Shown here piece by piece: positions 19,201 to 29,668 of a stretch of 64,000 bases of DNA. This stretch comes from Mesorhizobium sp. M1C.F.Ca.ET.210.01.1.1 (lineage in GTDB: Bacteria > Pseudomonadota > Alphaproteobacteria > Rhizobiales > Rhizobiaceae), in contig NZ_SRUU01000003.1 in assembly GCF_004791585.1 (NCBI RefSeq), forward strand, positions 124,690 to 188,689, read 5' to 3'. The notes beneath the pieces were generated by a model. That model saw only the letters and a program-made list of their open reading frames with translations, made no database searches and was not told the DNA's origin. The position numbers were made by a program, and so were the translations under genes. Each line of letters begins with the position of its first letter. The first letter of the stretch is position 1.

Positions 19201-20238
19201 ATGGCCACCGCCGCCAAAAAAGCGCCTGCCAGATCCAAATCCGACAAATTGCCAAACCTTTCCGCGCCGAAGCCGGCCGAATTCACCAAGGAAGAAGAGC
19301 TTTCCGCCTACCGGCACATGCTGCTCATCCGTCGATTCGAGGAGAAGGCCGGCCAGCTCTACGGCATGGGCTTCATCGGCGGCTTCTGCCACCTCTATAT
19401 CGGCCAGGAGGCCGTGGTCACCGGCATGAAGATGGCGCTGATCGACGGCGACCAGATGATCACCGCCTATCGCGACCATGGCCATATGCTGGCGATGGAC
19501 CTGTCGCCGCGCGGCGTCATGGCCGAACTGACGGGACGCCGCGGCGGCCTGTCCAAGGGCAAGGGCGGCTCCATGCACATGTTCTCCAAGGAGAAGCACT
19601 TCTATGGCGGCCACGGCATCGTCGGCGCGCAGGTATCGCTCGGCACCGGTCTCGCCTTCGCCAATCGCTATCGTGAGAACAAGAACGTCTCGCTGACCTA
19701 TTTTGGCGATGGCGCGGCCAACCAGGGCCAGGTCTACGAGAGCTTCAACATGGCTTCGCTGTGGAAGCTGCCGGTGATCTACGTCATCGAGAACAACCGC
19801 TACGCCATGGGCACGTCGGTTTCCCGCTCTTCCGCCGAGACGGACTTCTCCAATCGCGGCGCTTCCTTCAAGATTCCCGGCATGCAAGTCGACGGCATGG
19901 ACGTTCGCGCAGTGAAGTCGGCCGCCGATCTCGCCACCGAATGGTGCCGGGCCGGCAACGGCCCTCTGATCCTCGAGATGCAGACCTATCGCTATCGCGG
20001 CCACTCGATGTCCGACCCGGCGAAATACCGCTCCAAGGAGGAAGTGCAGAAGATGCGCTCCGAGCATGACCCGATCGAGCAGGTCAAAGCACGGCTGATG
20101 GAAAAGAAGTGGGCGAGCGAGGACGAGCTCAAGGCCGTCGACAAGGAGGTTCGCGACATCGTCGCCGACGCCGCCGAATTTGCCCAGAACGACGCCGAGC
20201 CGGATCCGTCCGAGCTCTGGACCGACATCGTACTCTAA
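19201..20238 (+). CDS. pdhA: Pyruvate dehydrogenase E1 component, alpha subunit
   Basis: A 345-residue TPP-dependent decarboxylase subunit. The TPP/Mg motif GDGAANQGQVYESFNMASLW to ENN is in the middle, and the phosphorylation-loop-like region YRYRGHSMSDPAKYRS follows. AGGGAGTG precedes the ATG. With pdhB 15 bases downstream it forms the E1 heterotetramer of the pyruvate dehydrogenase complex, which supplies acetyl-CoA. Confidence 0.95.
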   Translation: MATAAKKAPARSKSDKLPNLSAPKPAEFTKEEELSAYRHMLLIRRFEEKAGQLYGMGFIGGFCHLYIGQEAVVTGMKMALIDGDQMITAYRDHGHMLAMDLSPRGVMAELTGRRGGLSKGKGGSMHMFSKEKHFYGGHGIVGAQVSLGTGLAFANRYRENKNVSLTYFGDGAANQGQVYESFNMASLWKLPVIYVIENNRYAMGTSVSRSSAETDFSNRGASFKIPGMQVDGMDVRAVKSAADLATEWCRAGNGPLILEMQTYRYRGHSMSDPAKYRSKEEVQKMRSEHDPIEQVKARLMEKKWASEDELKAVDKEVRDIVADAAEFAQNDAEPDPSELWTDIVL

Positions 20239-20253
20239 GGAGAGGGCCAGGAC

Positions 20254-21648
<1,395 letters not shown>

Positions 21649-21660
21649 GGAACGACGCCG

Positions 21661-21948
21661 ATGCCGTCCTTCTGGGTCTTGGCCGCGGTCATCGCCCCCA
21701 CCGTCGGGATTGCTTTTCTGGTGCGCTCCATGACGGGCAAATTCGATGCGATCCTACTGATGCTCAGCGGTGTCGCTTCGCTCGTTTTCGCAACTGTCGC
21801 GACCGGCTCGGCCCAAGTCGACCAGACGAGCGGCATGATGAGCCTGGAAATGACTAAAAGCAGTTTCCACTTCGGCGTCCTGCCGCCGGTCTTCGTCGTC
21901 GCCACGCTGACGGTCATGCGCGGCCTGTTCAAATTCATTCAGGAGTGA
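21661..21948 (+). CDS. Small membrane protein encoded between pdhB and pdhC
   Basis: A 95-residue protein with two or three hydrophobic segments (FWVLAAVIAPTVGIAFLV, ILLMLSGVASLVFATVAT, FGVLPPVFVVATLTVM). AAGGA lies 10 bases before the ATG. It fits tightly, 12 bases after pdhB and 3 bases before the pdhC ATG, so it is translated with the complex. No family was recognised. Confidence 0.75.
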   Translation: MPSFWVLAAVIAPTVGIAFLVRSMTGKFDAILLMLSGVASLVFATVATGSAQVDQTSGMMSLEMTKSSFHFGVLPPVFVVATLTVMRGLFKFIQE

Positions 21949-21951
21949 GCG

Positions 21952-23325
21952 ATGCCAATCAATATCACCATGCCGGCCCTCTCGCCCACAATGGAAGAGG
22001 GCAATCTCGCCAAGTGGCTGGTCAAGGAAGGCGACAAGGTTTCCCCCGGCGATGTGATCGCCGAGATCGAGACCGACAAGGCGACGATGGAAGTCGAGGC
22101 CGTCGACGAAGGCACGGTTGCCAAGCTCGTCGTTCCGGCCGGCACCGAAGGCGTGAAGGTCAACGCCGTGATCGCCATCCTGGCCGGTGAAGGCGAGGAT
22201 GCCAGTGCCGCTGCAAAAGCCGACGGCGGCGCCGCGCCCAAGGCGGAAGCTCCGAAAGCGGACGCTCCGAAGGCCGAAGCGCCCAAGGAAGCACCCAAGC
22301 CGGCCGCGGCAGCCGCAGCACCTGCACCGGCGAAGGCCGAGCCAACTCCGGTCCCCAATGGCCACGCCGGCGGTGAGCGCGTGTTCGCCTCGCCGCTCGC
22401 CCGCCGCATCGCCAAGGATGCCGGCGTTGACGTGGCGGCGCTGACCGGCACCGGCCCGCATGGCCGCGTGGTGAAGGTTGACGTCGAGGCGGCGATTGCC
22501 TCCGGCGGCGCCAAGGCCGCACCCGCCGCCAAGGCGCCCGCGGGCGCGCCGTCGGCTGCTCCGGCGCCGAAGCCGATGTCGGACGACCAGGTGCTGAAGC
22601 TGTTCGCCGAGGGCTCCTACGAGCTCGTCCCGCACGACAATATGCGCAAGACCATCGCGCGCCGCCTGGTCGAGGCCAAGAGCACCATTCCGCATTTCTA
22701 CCTGACGCTCGACTGCGAGCTCGACGCGCTCTTGGCGCTGCGCACGCAGCTCAACGCGGCGGCGCCGATGAAGAAAACCGAGAAGGGCGAGGTTCCCGCC
22801 TACAAGCTGTCGGTCAACGACATGGTGATCAAGGCAATGGCGATGGCGCTGATGGCGGTGCCGGACGCCAACGCCTCCTGGACCGACAACGCCATGGTCA
22901 AGCACAAGCATGCCGATGTCGGCGTCGCCGTGTCGATCCCCGGCGGCCTGATCACGCCGATCATCCGCCATGCCGACGAAAAGACGCTATCGGTCATCTC
23001 CAACGAGATGAAGGACCTGGCAAGCCGCGCCCGCAGCCGCAAGCTGAAGCCCGAGGAATACCAGGGCGGCACGACGGCGGTGTCCAATCTCGGCATGTTC
23101 GGCGTCAAGGATTTCGCCGCCGTCATCAACCCGCCGCACGCCACCATTCTTGCGGTCGGCGCGGGTGAGGAGCGCGCGGTGGTCAAGAAAGGCGAGATCA
23201 AGATCGCCACCGTGATGTCGGTGACGCTGTCCACCGATCACCGTGCCGTCGACGGCGCGCTTGGGGCGGAGCTGCTCGGCGCCTTCAAGCGCATGATCGA
23301 GAACCCGATGGGCATGCTGGTCTAG
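21952..23325 (+). CDS. pdhC: Dihydrolipoamide acetyltransferase (E2) of pyruvate dehydrogenase
   Basis: A 457-residue core subunit. It has a lipoyl domain at residues 1-80 (lysine in [11 protein letters not shown]), an Ala/Pro/Lys linker, a peripheral subunit-binding domain near 142-178 (ASPLARRIAKDAGVDVAALTGTG) and a C-terminal acyltransferase with catalytic DHRAVDGA. Only one lipoyl domain is present in E2, because the second of the complex is carried by PdhB. Confidence 0.95.
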   Translation: MPINITMPALSPTMEEGNLAKWLVKEGDKVSPGDVIAEIETDKATMEVEAVDEGTVAKLVVPAGTEGVKVNAVIAILAGEGEDASAAAKADGGAAPKAEAPKADAPKAEAPKEAPKPAAAAAAPAPAKAEPTPVPNGHAGGERVFASPLARRIAKDAGVDVAALTGTGPHGRVVKVDVEAAIASGGAKAAPAAKAPAGAPSAAPAPKPMSDDQVLKLFAEGSYELVPHDNMRKTIARRLVEAKSTIPHFYLTLDCELDALLALRTQLNAAAPMKKTEKGEVPAYKLSVNDMVIKAMAMALMAVPDANASWTDNAMVKHKHADVGVAVSIPGGLITPIIRHADEKTLSVISNEMKDLASRARSRKLKPEEYQGGTTAVSNLGMFGVKDFAAVINPPHATILAVGAGEERAVVKKGEIKIATVMSVTLSTDHRAVDGALGAELLGAFKRMIENPMGMLV

Positions 23326-23339
23326 GAAGGAAGAAGGCG

Positions 23340-23765
23340 GTGCGGAAATTCTTCACCAGCCTTTTCGCCTTCATCCTCTCCGGCCTGGCCGGCGCGCTGA
23401 TTGTTCAAGAGCTGGCCGTGCTTACCGGCGCGACCGAGGAGTACATGCTGGTCTTCGCAGCGGCGGTGATGATCCTCATCGTCGTCACGATCGCCTTCTT
23501 CCTGGTCCAGTTCCGGGCCGAGCCTATCCGGGCGGTCGACCGGGTGTTGTGGTGGCTGCTTGCGATCTTCGGGATCGTTCTAATCGCGCTCGCCGACTGG
23601 ACGTTTTCGGTGCCGGCCGAGAACCGGGCGACCGCGAGTGACCTTTCGATCGTTGCCGGGCTGATCCTGCCCGGCGCCGTGGCGATCATCGTGCAATGGC
23701 TGTTCGTGCGCTGGCGGCTCAAACGCTCGGTCACAACGTTCGGCAGAGGTGGGGCAGGCGCATGA
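23340..23765 (+). CDS. Four-span integral membrane protein, unknown
   Basis: A 141-residue protein starting at GTG with AGGAAGGAAGAAGG upstream. Four hydrophobic segments (residues about 5-25, 35-57, 67-83 and 98-118) are separated by short charged loops, with a basic C-terminal tail. It overlaps the next gene by four bases (ATGA) and is part of the pdh operon. No family was recognised. Confidence 0.7.
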   Translation: MRKFFTSLFAFILSGLAGALIVQELAVLTGATEEYMLVFAAAVMILIVVTIAFFLVQFRAEPIRAVDRVLWWLLAIFGIVLIALADWTFSVPAENRATASDLSIVAGLILPGAVAIIVQWLFVRWRLKRSVTTFGRGGAGA

Positions 23766-24400
23766 AGACAATTCTCTGCTATGGCGATTCACTGACCTGG
23801 GGCTATGACGCCGCCAGTCTCGGCCGCCATCCGCTTGAGGACCGCTGGCCAAGCGTGCTCAAGGCGGCGCTGGGCGACGGCATCGAGGTTATCGCCGAGG
23901 GGCTGAACGGCCGCACCACCGCCTTTGACGATCACCTTGCCGGAGCCGACCGCAACGGCGCGCGAACGCTGCCGACGATCCTGACGACCCATGCACCGCT
24001 CGACCTGATCATCTTCATGCTCGGCGCCAACGACATGAAGCCGTGGATCCATGGCAATCCGGTCGCAGCCAAGCAGGGCGTGCAGCGCCTGATCGATATC
24101 GTGCGCGGCCACGACTATCCGTTCGACTGGCCGGCGCCGCAGATCCTCATCGTCGCGCCGCCTGCGGTGACGCGGACCGACAATGCCGAATTCAAGGAGA
24201 TGTTCGCCGGCGGCGACGACGCCTCGAAGCGGCTGGCGCCGCAATATACCGCGCTTGCCGACGAGGCCGGCTGCGGCTTCTTCGACGCCGGCACCGTGGC
24301 GACGACCACGCCACTCGACGGCGTCCATCTCGATGCGGCAAACACGCGGCGGATCGGCCAGGCGCTGGCTCCGCTCGTGCGTGTGATGCTCTCACTCTAA
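23762..24400 (+). CDS. SGNH/GDSL family hydrolase
   Basis: A 212-residue hydrolase of the arylesterase type. The block I serine is in CYGDSLTWG (S10), the block III is GANDM, and the block V pair is DGVHLD near the C-terminus. No signal peptide, so it is predicted cytoplasmic. It is coupled to the membrane protein upstream by ATGA and lies 27 bases before lpdA. The substrate is unknown. Confidence 0.85.
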   Translation: MKTILCYGDSLTWGYDAASLGRHPLEDRWPSVLKAALGDGIEVIAEGLNGRTTAFDDHLAGADRNGARTLPTILTTHAPLDLIIFMLGANDMKPWIHGNPVAAKQGVQRLIDIVRGHDYPFDWPAPQILIVAPPAVTRTDNAEFKEMFAGGDDASKRLAPQYTALADEAGCGFFDAGTVATTTPLDGVHLDAANTRRIGQALAPLVRVMLSL

Positions 24401-24427
24401 CCCTCAGAAAGATCAGGGAGAAAACCC

Positions 24428-25873
24428 GTGGCTGAGAATTACGACGTCATCATCATCGGCTCAGGTCCCGGCGGCTATGTCACCGCGGTGCGTTCCGCTC
24501 AGCTCGGCTTCAAGACGGCGATCGTCGAGCGCGAGCATCTCGGCGGCATCTGCCTGAACTGGGGCTGCATCCCGACTAAGGCGTTGCTGCGCTCGGCCGA
24601 GATCATGCACTATTCGGATCACCTCAAGGATTACGGCCTGAAGCTCGACGGCAAGGTCAGCGCCGACACCGCGGCCGTCGTCGACCGCTCGCGAAAAGTA
24701 TCGCTGCGGCTGAACGGCGGCGTCGCCTTCCTGATGAAGAAGAACAAGGTCGACGTCATCTGGGGTGAGGCGAAACTCACCAAGCCCGGCGAGATCGTCG
24801 TCTCCAAGACCGCCAAGAAGGCGATGGAGCCGCAGCCGCCGGTGCCGAAAGGCGTCAAGGGCGAGGGCACCTACACGGCCAAGCACATCATTCTTGCGAC
24901 CGGCGCGCGCCCGCGCGCGCTGCCCGGCATCGAGCCGGATGGCAAGCTTATCTGGACCTATTTCGAAGCGATGGTGCCGAAGGAGATGCCGAAGTCGCTG
25001 CTGGTGATGGGCTCTGGCGCCATCGGCATCGAGTTCGCGTCCTTCTATCGCACCATGGGCGCCGACGTGACCGTGGTCGAACTCCTGCCTGCGGTGATGC
25101 CTGTCGAGGACGCCGAGGTCTCGAAGTTCGCCCAAAAACAGTTCGAGAAGCAGGGGATGAAGATCCACCTCGAAGCCAAGGTGACGAAGGTCGAGAAGGG
25201 GGCCAACTCGGTCACCGCGCATGTCGAGATGAAGGACGGCAAGATCGAGAAGATCACCGCCGACCGCATGATCTCGGCCGTCGGCGTGCAGGGCAACATC
25301 GAAAACCTCGGCCTCGAGGCGCTCGGCGTGAAGACGGATCGCGGCTGCGTCGTCGTCGACGGCTACGGCAAGACCAATGTGCCAGGCATCTATGCCATCG
25401 GCGACGTGGCCGGACCGCCGATGCTCGCCCACAAGGCCGAGCATGAGGGGGTGGTCTGCATCGAGAAGATCGCCAATTTCCCCGGCGTGCATGCCACCGA
25501 CAAGCTGAAGATCCCGGGCTGCACCTATTGCAATCCGCAGGTCGCCTCGGTCGGGCTGACGGAGGCCAAAGCCAAGGCCGAAGGCAAGGACATCCGCGTC
25601 GGCCGCTTCCAGTTCGGCGCAAACGGCAAGGCAATCGCGCTCGGCGAGGACCAGGGCTTCGTCAAGACCATCTTCGACAAGAAGACCGGCCAGCTTCTCG
25701 GCGCGCATATGGTGGGCGCCGAGGTGACAGAGCTGATCCAGGGCTTCGTCGTGGCGATGAACCTGGAGACCACCGAGGAAGAGCTGATGCACACCATCTT
25801 CCCGCATCCGACGCTGTCGGAGATGATGAAGGAGAGCGTGCTCGACGCCTATGGCCGCGCTTTGAACGCATGA
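24428..25873 (+). CDS. lpdA: Dihydrolipoamide dehydrogenase (E3)
   Basis: A 481-residue flavoprotein disulfide oxidoreductase. It has FAD-binding GSGPGGYV, the redox-active CLNWGC, the NAD-binding GSGAIGIEFASF and the C-terminal catalytic His-Glu region HPHPTLSE-like (FPHPTLSEMMKE). It starts at GTG with GGGAG 6 bases upstream. As the fourth enzyme gene of the locus it reoxidises dihydrolipoyl groups on PdhB and PdhC. A loop of about 20 residues after SKTAKKAMEPQPP is a common alphaproteobacterial insertion. Confidence 0.94.
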   Translation: MAENYDVIIIGSGPGGYVTAVRSAQLGFKTAIVEREHLGGICLNWGCIPTKALLRSAEIMHYSDHLKDYGLKLDGKVSADTAAVVDRSRKVSLRLNGGVAFLMKKNKVDVIWGEAKLTKPGEIVVSKTAKKAMEPQPPVPKGVKGEGTYTAKHIILATGARPRALPGIEPDGKLIWTYFEAMVPKEMPKSLLVMGSGAIGIEFASFYRTMGADVTVVELLPAVMPVEDAEVSKFAQKQFEKQGMKIHLEAKVTKVEKGANSVTAHVEMKDGKIEKITADRMISAVGVQGNIENLGLEALGVKTDRGCVVVDGYGKTNVPGIYAIGDVAGPPMLAHKAEHEGVVCIEKIANFPGVHATDKLKIPGCTYCNPQVASVGLTEAKAKAEGKDIRVGRFQFGANGKAIALGEDQGFVKTIFDKKTGQLLGAHMVGAEVTELIQGFVVAMNLETTEEELMHTIFPHPTLSEMMKESVLDAYGRALNA

Positions 25874-25879
25874 TAAATC

Positions 25880-25900
25880 GCCAATCGGTGATAGATTGGC
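25880..25900 (+). terminator. Weak hairpin after lpdA
   Basis: GCCAATC (25880-25886) pairs with GATTGGC (25894-25900) around a 7-nt loop. No U-tract follows, so termination here is uncertain. Confidence 0.3.
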
Positions 25901-25990
25901 CGCGCCAGACTCAGACGCGACGGCCGAGGGACTCTGGCAAGGCAGTTCGTATCCGGATGCATTTTCACCTGACCGAGGAGGAGTTGGCAT

Positions 25991-26248
25991 ATGGACGTGA
26001 ATGGCGTGGGCTGGATCGCAGCCATTATCATCGGCGGCTTGGCCGGATGGCTCGCCGAGATGGTCATGAAGAGCAACACCGGCATCTTCATGAACATCAT
26101 TCTGGGCATTGCCGGCGCGGTGGTGCTGAACGCAATCCTGAGAGCGCTCAACATCGAGGCCTTCGGCGTCGGCTGGTTCGCCTATCTGATCACCGGCTTC
26201 ATCGGCGCCTGCCTGCTGATCTTCGCGGGTCGGCTGGTACGCCGCTGA
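25991..26248 (+). CDS. GlsB/YeaQ/YmgE family membrane protein
   Basis: An 85-residue protein with three glycine-rich membrane segments and the family pattern GWIAAIIIGGLAGWLAE, then GIAGAVVLN and GFIGACLLIF. The family is linked to general stress response. GAGGAGGAG lies 5-10 bases before the ATG. Confidence 0.85.
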   Translation: MDVNGVGWIAAIIIGGLAGWLAEMVMKSNTGIFMNIILGIAGAVVLNAILRALNIEAFGVGWFAYLITGFIGACLLIFAGRLVRR

Positions 26249-26378
26249 GCCCCAGCGAACGCCGCTATGCGAAAATGGCTGCGGCGGCATGCGCCGGCGC
26301 TGCCTTTTTCTTTGCTCCGAAAAGTCTTAGATGACGCAGACAGGCGGCCGCGATGCCAGCGGCCGCGAAGGGTTTGAT

Positions 26379-27344
26379 ATGGTCACTGTTCTCGACACGA
26401 TCGCCAACGCACCGCGTCCGCGGCATCCCGAAAAGGCGCACAGGCCGGACCAGGAAGTGTTGCGCAAGCCGGACTGGATCCGCGTCAAGGCGCCGGTTTC
26501 GAAGGGCTATGCCGAGACGCGCGAGATCGTGAAGTCGAACAAGCTGGTGACGGTGTGCGAGGAGGCCGGCTGCCCGAACATCGGCGAATGCTGGGACAAG
26601 AAGCACGCCACCTTCATGATCATGGGCGAGATCTGCACGCGCGCCTGCGCCTTCTGCAATGTGGCCACCGGTATCCCGACCGCGCTCGACCCGGATGAAC
26701 CGGCGCGCGTCGCGCATGCCGTCAAGCAGATGGGCCTCAGCCACGTCGTCATCACCTCGGTCGACCGCGACGATCTTGACGATGGCGGCGCGCAGCATTT
26801 CGCCGACGTCATCCATGCCATCCGTGCGGCGACGCCGTCGACAACGATTGAGATCCTGACGCCAGACTTCCTGCGCAAGGACGGCGCGCTTGAGATTGTT
26901 GTTGCGGCCAAGCCGGACGTCTTCAACCACAATCTCGAGACCGTGCCGTCGAACTACCTGACGGTCCGGCCAGGCGCCCGCTATTTCCATTCGATCCGTC
27001 TGCTGCAGCGCGTGAAAGAACTCGATCCGTCGATCTTCACCAAGTCCGGCATCATGGTCGGCCTCGGCGAGGAGCGGAACGAGGTGCTGCAACTGATGGA
27101 CGACCTGCGGTCGGCCAATGTCGACTTCATGACCATCGGCCAGTATCTGCAGCCTTCGAAGAAGCACCATCCAGTTATCCGCTTCATCACGCCGGACGAG
27201 TTCAAGTCCTACGAGACGATCGGCAAGACCAAGGGCTTCCTTTTGATGGCGTCGAGCCCGCTGACGCGCTCCTCGCACCATGCCGGCGAGGATTTCGCCA
27301 GGCTGCGCGAGGCACGCCAGGCGCAGCTCGAGAAAGCCAGCTGA
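26379..27344 (+). CDS. lipA: Lipoyl synthase
   Basis: A 321-residue radical SAM enzyme that inserts two sulfurs into octanoyl groups on lipoyl domains. The auxiliary cluster cysteines are in [12 protein letters not shown] and the radical SAM motif is CTRACAFC. Start MVTVLDT at 26379 has AAGG upstream and agrees with the family; the ATG at 26331 would add 16 residues. Location just after the pyruvate dehydrogenase genes matches its substrate. Confidence 0.95.
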   Translation: MVTVLDTIANAPRPRHPEKAHRPDQEVLRKPDWIRVKAPVSKGYAETREIVKSNKLVTVCEEAGCPNIGECWDKKHATFMIMGEICTRACAFCNVATGIPTALDPDEPARVAHAVKQMGLSHVVITSVDRDDLDDGGAQHFADVIHAIRAATPSTTIEILTPDFLRKDGALEIVVAAKPDVFNHNLETVPSNYLTVRPGARYFHSIRLLQRVKELDPSIFTKSGIMVGLGEERNEVLQLMDDLRSANVDFMTIGQYLQPSKKHHPVIRFITPDEFKSYETIGKTKGFLLMASSPLTRSSHHAGEDFARLREARQAQLEKAS

Positions 27345-27352
27345 CCGTCTAA

Positions 27353-27808
27353 ATGCCGAAGTTCGAAGCCACCCGCCGCGTCGCCCACACGCCGCAAGAG
27401 ATGTTTTCGCTGGTGGCGGACATCGAGGCCTATCCGCAATTCCTGCCGCTCTGCGAGGCGCTGACGGTGCGCTCGCGCAAGGAACGCGATGGTCGCACCA
27501 TCCTCGTCGCCGACATGAGCATCGGCTACAAGGCGATCCGCGAGACTTTCACCACGCAGGTGCTCCTGAAGCCCGACGAGAACGCCATCGACGTCAAATA
27601 CATCGACGGCCCGTTCAAATATCTGAGCAATATCTGGCGTTTCGATCCGGCCGACAACGGCTGCGAGGTGCACTTCTTCATCGACTACGAATTCAAGAGC
27701 CGCATCCTTGGCGCCCTCATGGGCGCGATGTTCGATCGTGCCTTCCGCATGTTCTCCGAAGCCTTCGAGAAGCGCGCCGATGTCATCTACGGCGCAAAGC
27801 CAGCCTGA
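27353..27808 (+). CDS. RatA/COQ10 family START-domain protein (ubiquinone-binding type)
   Basis: A 151-residue START-like protein: PKFEATRRVAHTPQEMFSLVADIEAYPQFLPLC at the N-terminus and DRAFRMFSEAFEKRAD at the C-terminus. Bacterial members are annotated either as COQ10-like coenzyme Q chaperones or as RatA ribosome anti-association toxins. No antitoxin partner is adjacent, and the lipA neighbourhood favours a metabolic role. It begins 8 bases after the lipA stop. Confidence 0.85.
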   Translation: MPKFEATRRVAHTPQEMFSLVADIEAYPQFLPLCEALTVRSRKERDGRTILVADMSIGYKAIRETFTTQVLLKPDENAIDVKYIDGPFKYLSNIWRFDPADNGCEVHFFIDYEFKSRILGALMGAMFDRAFRMFSEAFEKRADVIYGAKPA

Positions 27809-27820
27809 GCCGGCGAATGC

Positions 27821-28303
27821 CTAGGCCAGCGCGCGCAACCCCAGCTGCAATGCGTGCCGCACTGTCCCGTGACGGATGAATTCGCGGCCCTTGTGGCCAA
27901 ACAACTGGCGCTCGGCGACGACCGGTTGCCCGGTAAGCGCTACCCCGAACCAGACGAGGCCGACCGGCTTTTCCGCCGAACCGCCGGTCGGGCCGGCGAT
28001 GCCGGTGACGGCAAGGGAAAGGCTCGCTCGCGAATGCGCAAGCGCGCCATCCGCCATCTCGAGCACTGTTTCGCGCGAGACGGCGCCATGCGCGTCGAGC
28101 GTCGCGGCGGAGACGCCGAGCATCTCCATCTTGGCTTCGTTGGAGTAGGTGATGAAGCCGCGATCGACCACGGCGGAAGACCCGGCGATGTCGGTCAGCG
28201 CCGCGATGATCAGACCGCCGGTGCAGCTTTCGGCGGTAGCCAGCATGATGCCGCGCTGCTCACAGGCCTGGAGCAGGGCGATGGCGAGTTCTGCGTTGCT
28301 CAT
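27821..28303 (-). CDS. pncC: CinA C-terminal domain protein, nicotinamide-nucleotide amidohydrolase type
   Basis: A 160-residue stand-alone CinA C-terminal domain with the signature [12 protein letters not shown] near residue 20, YSNEAK and [16 protein letters not shown]. PncC enzymes deamidate NMN in the pyridine nucleotide cycle. It overlaps ispDF by four bases on the minus strand and is convergent with the RatA-like gene. Confidence 0.88.
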   Translation of the reverse strand: MSNAELAIALLQACEQRGIMLATAESCTGGLIIAALTDIAGSSAVVDRGFITYSNEAKMEMLGVSAATLDAHGAVSRETVLEMADGALAHSRASLSLAVTGIAGPTGGSAEKPVGLVWFGVALTGQPVVAERQLFGHKGREFIRHGTVRHALQLGLRALA

Positions 28304-29529
28304 GCCGGCACATCTCCCGGATAGACGACGCTGGCCGTGGCGATCGCCGCTATGCCTTCGCCGCGCCCGACAAAGCCGAGCTTCTCGTTCGTCGTCGCTT
28401 TGATCGAAATGCGCTCCGGCGCAATGCCGAGCATGGAGCTCAGCGCCGCCGTCATCGCCGCGCGGTGCGGCCCGACGCGCGGCGCCTCGCAGATCAGCGT
28501 GACGTCGGCATTGGCGATGCGCCCGCCGCGCTTACGCACCAGTTTCGCGGCATGCTCGACGAAGATCTTCGAGGCAGCGCCTTTCCATTGCGGGTCCGAC
28601 GGCGGGAAATGCGTGCCGATGTCGCCGGCGCCGCAGGTGGCGAGCAGCGCATCGGTGAGCGCATGCAAACCGACATCGGCGTCGGAATGGCCGGAGAGTT
28701 TTTGGGTGTACGGAATGGTGACGCCGCACAGCGTGACGTGGTCGCCGGGCTCGAAAGCATGAACATCGTAGCCGTTACCGGTGCGGATGTCCGGAAAGCG
28801 CGGCGGCGCGCTGGAAAGCCGCTGGTCGGCCATCGCAATATCCCTTGCCCAGGTGAGTTTGACGTTGTCCGGCGAGCCGGCGACGATCTTGACCGGAATA
28901 TGCGCCCATTCGGCGATGGCCGCGTCGTCGGTGAACTCGGCCTTGCCCAGGTGATGCGCTTTCTCATGCGCGGCGAGCAGCGGCCAGAACGGGAAGCCCT
29001 GCGGTGTCTGGGCCGCATGAAGGCCGGCCCGCGACACCGTCTCCTCGATCATGCCCGTTGCCGATTCCCGTTTGAGCGTGTCAGCCACGGGCAGTGCAGG
29101 CAGCGCCCCCTGGTGCTCGCCGATGGCTTCGATGGTGCGGTCGATAAGGCCGGCATCGACGAACGGACGCACCGCGTCGTGCACCAGCACTTTTGCCGGT
29201 GCCTGCTCCCTGAGCGCCAACAATCCGAGCCGGACGGAGGCCTGGCGGGACGGGCCGCCGGTGACTGCGACCACGCGCCCGGCATCGGCTCCGGCTGCGC
29301 GCTCGAAAAGCTCCCGGTCGTCGGCATGGATCGCCACGACCACCGGCCCGACACCGGGATGCGACAGGAACCTCTCCAGCGTGTGCGCGATGACGGCGCG
29401 GCCGCCGATGCGCTGATACTGCTTCGGGCCGTCGGCCTGCCCGGCGCGCGCGCCGCGGCCGGCGGCGACGATGACCACCCCGACCTTGCCGTCCGCGTTC
29501 GAGCCCTGATTTGCGCTTGCGTCAGTCAT
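28300..29529 (-). CDS. ispDF: Bifunctional IspD/IspF of the MEP isoprenoid pathway
   Basis: A 409-residue fusion. The N-terminal cytidylyltransferase (IspD) has [12 protein letters not shown], then [10 protein letters not shown] and the basic ALPVADTLK. The C-terminal cyclodiphosphate synthase (IspF, from about residue 250) has the metal-ligand [24 protein letters not shown] and [13 protein letters not shown]. The fusion is usual in Rhizobiales. It overlaps pncC. Confidence 0.95.
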   Translation of the reverse strand: MTDASANQGSNADGKVGVVIVAAGRGARAGQADGPKQYQRIGGRAVIAHTLERFLSHPGVGPVVVAIHADDRELFERAAGADAGRVVAVTGGPSRQASVRLGLLALREQAPAKVLVHDAVRPFVDAGLIDRTIEAIGEHQGALPALPVADTLKRESATGMIEETVSRAGLHAAQTPQGFPFWPLLAAHEKAHHLGKAEFTDDAAIAEWAHIPVKIVAGSPDNVKLTWARDIAMADQRLSSAPPRFPDIRTGNGYDVHAFEPGDHVTLCGVTIPYTQKLSGHSDADVGLHALTDALLATCGAGDIGTHFPPSDPQWKGAASKIFVEHAAKLVRKRGGRIANADVTLICEAPRVGPHRAAMTAALSSMLGIAPERISIKATTNEKLGFVGRGEGIAAIATASVVYPGDVPA

Positions 29530-29565
29530 GGCGAGAGGCTTAGTCGCGGCTCGAAGGGAAGACCA

Positions 29566-29598
29566 GCATTTTCCAAAATGCGCCTTAATGTGACGTCA
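29566..29598. promoter_or_regulatory. Two palindromes in the ispDF-dusB divergent region
   Basis: GCATTTTCCAAAATGC (29566-29581) is a perfect 16-bp inverted repeat, and TGACGTCA (29591-29598) is a perfect 8-bp one 10 bases on. Both lie just upstream of the putative dusB-ntr promoter, so they are candidate operators. Binding proteins are unknown. Confidence 0.35.
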
Positions 29599-29605
29599 TT
29601 GCGCG

Positions 29606-29634
29606 TTGCACAATGGCTTGTATCTGGCTACAGA
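29606..29634 (+). promoter_or_regulatory. Putative sigma-70 promoter of the dusB-ntrBC-ntrYX operon
   Basis: TTGCAC (29606-29611), 17-bp spacer, TACAGA (29629-29634). Transcription would begin near 29641, which leaves a leader of about 28 bases before the ATG at 29669 and argues against the in-frame start at 29606. Confidence 0.45.
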
Positions 29635-29668
29635 ATGTGCAGCAATCGAACATGCTTGGTTTTTGTGC

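Noticed and set aside
24461..26290. 609-residue open frame on the minus strand
   Set aside because: Antisense shadow of lpdA. Composition is typical of reverse-frame GC-rich DNA.
27353..27808. RatA toxin of a toxin-antitoxin pair
   Set aside because: No antitoxin (RatB) gene is adjacent, and the pncC gene beyond it is convergent. A COQ10-like role is as likely.
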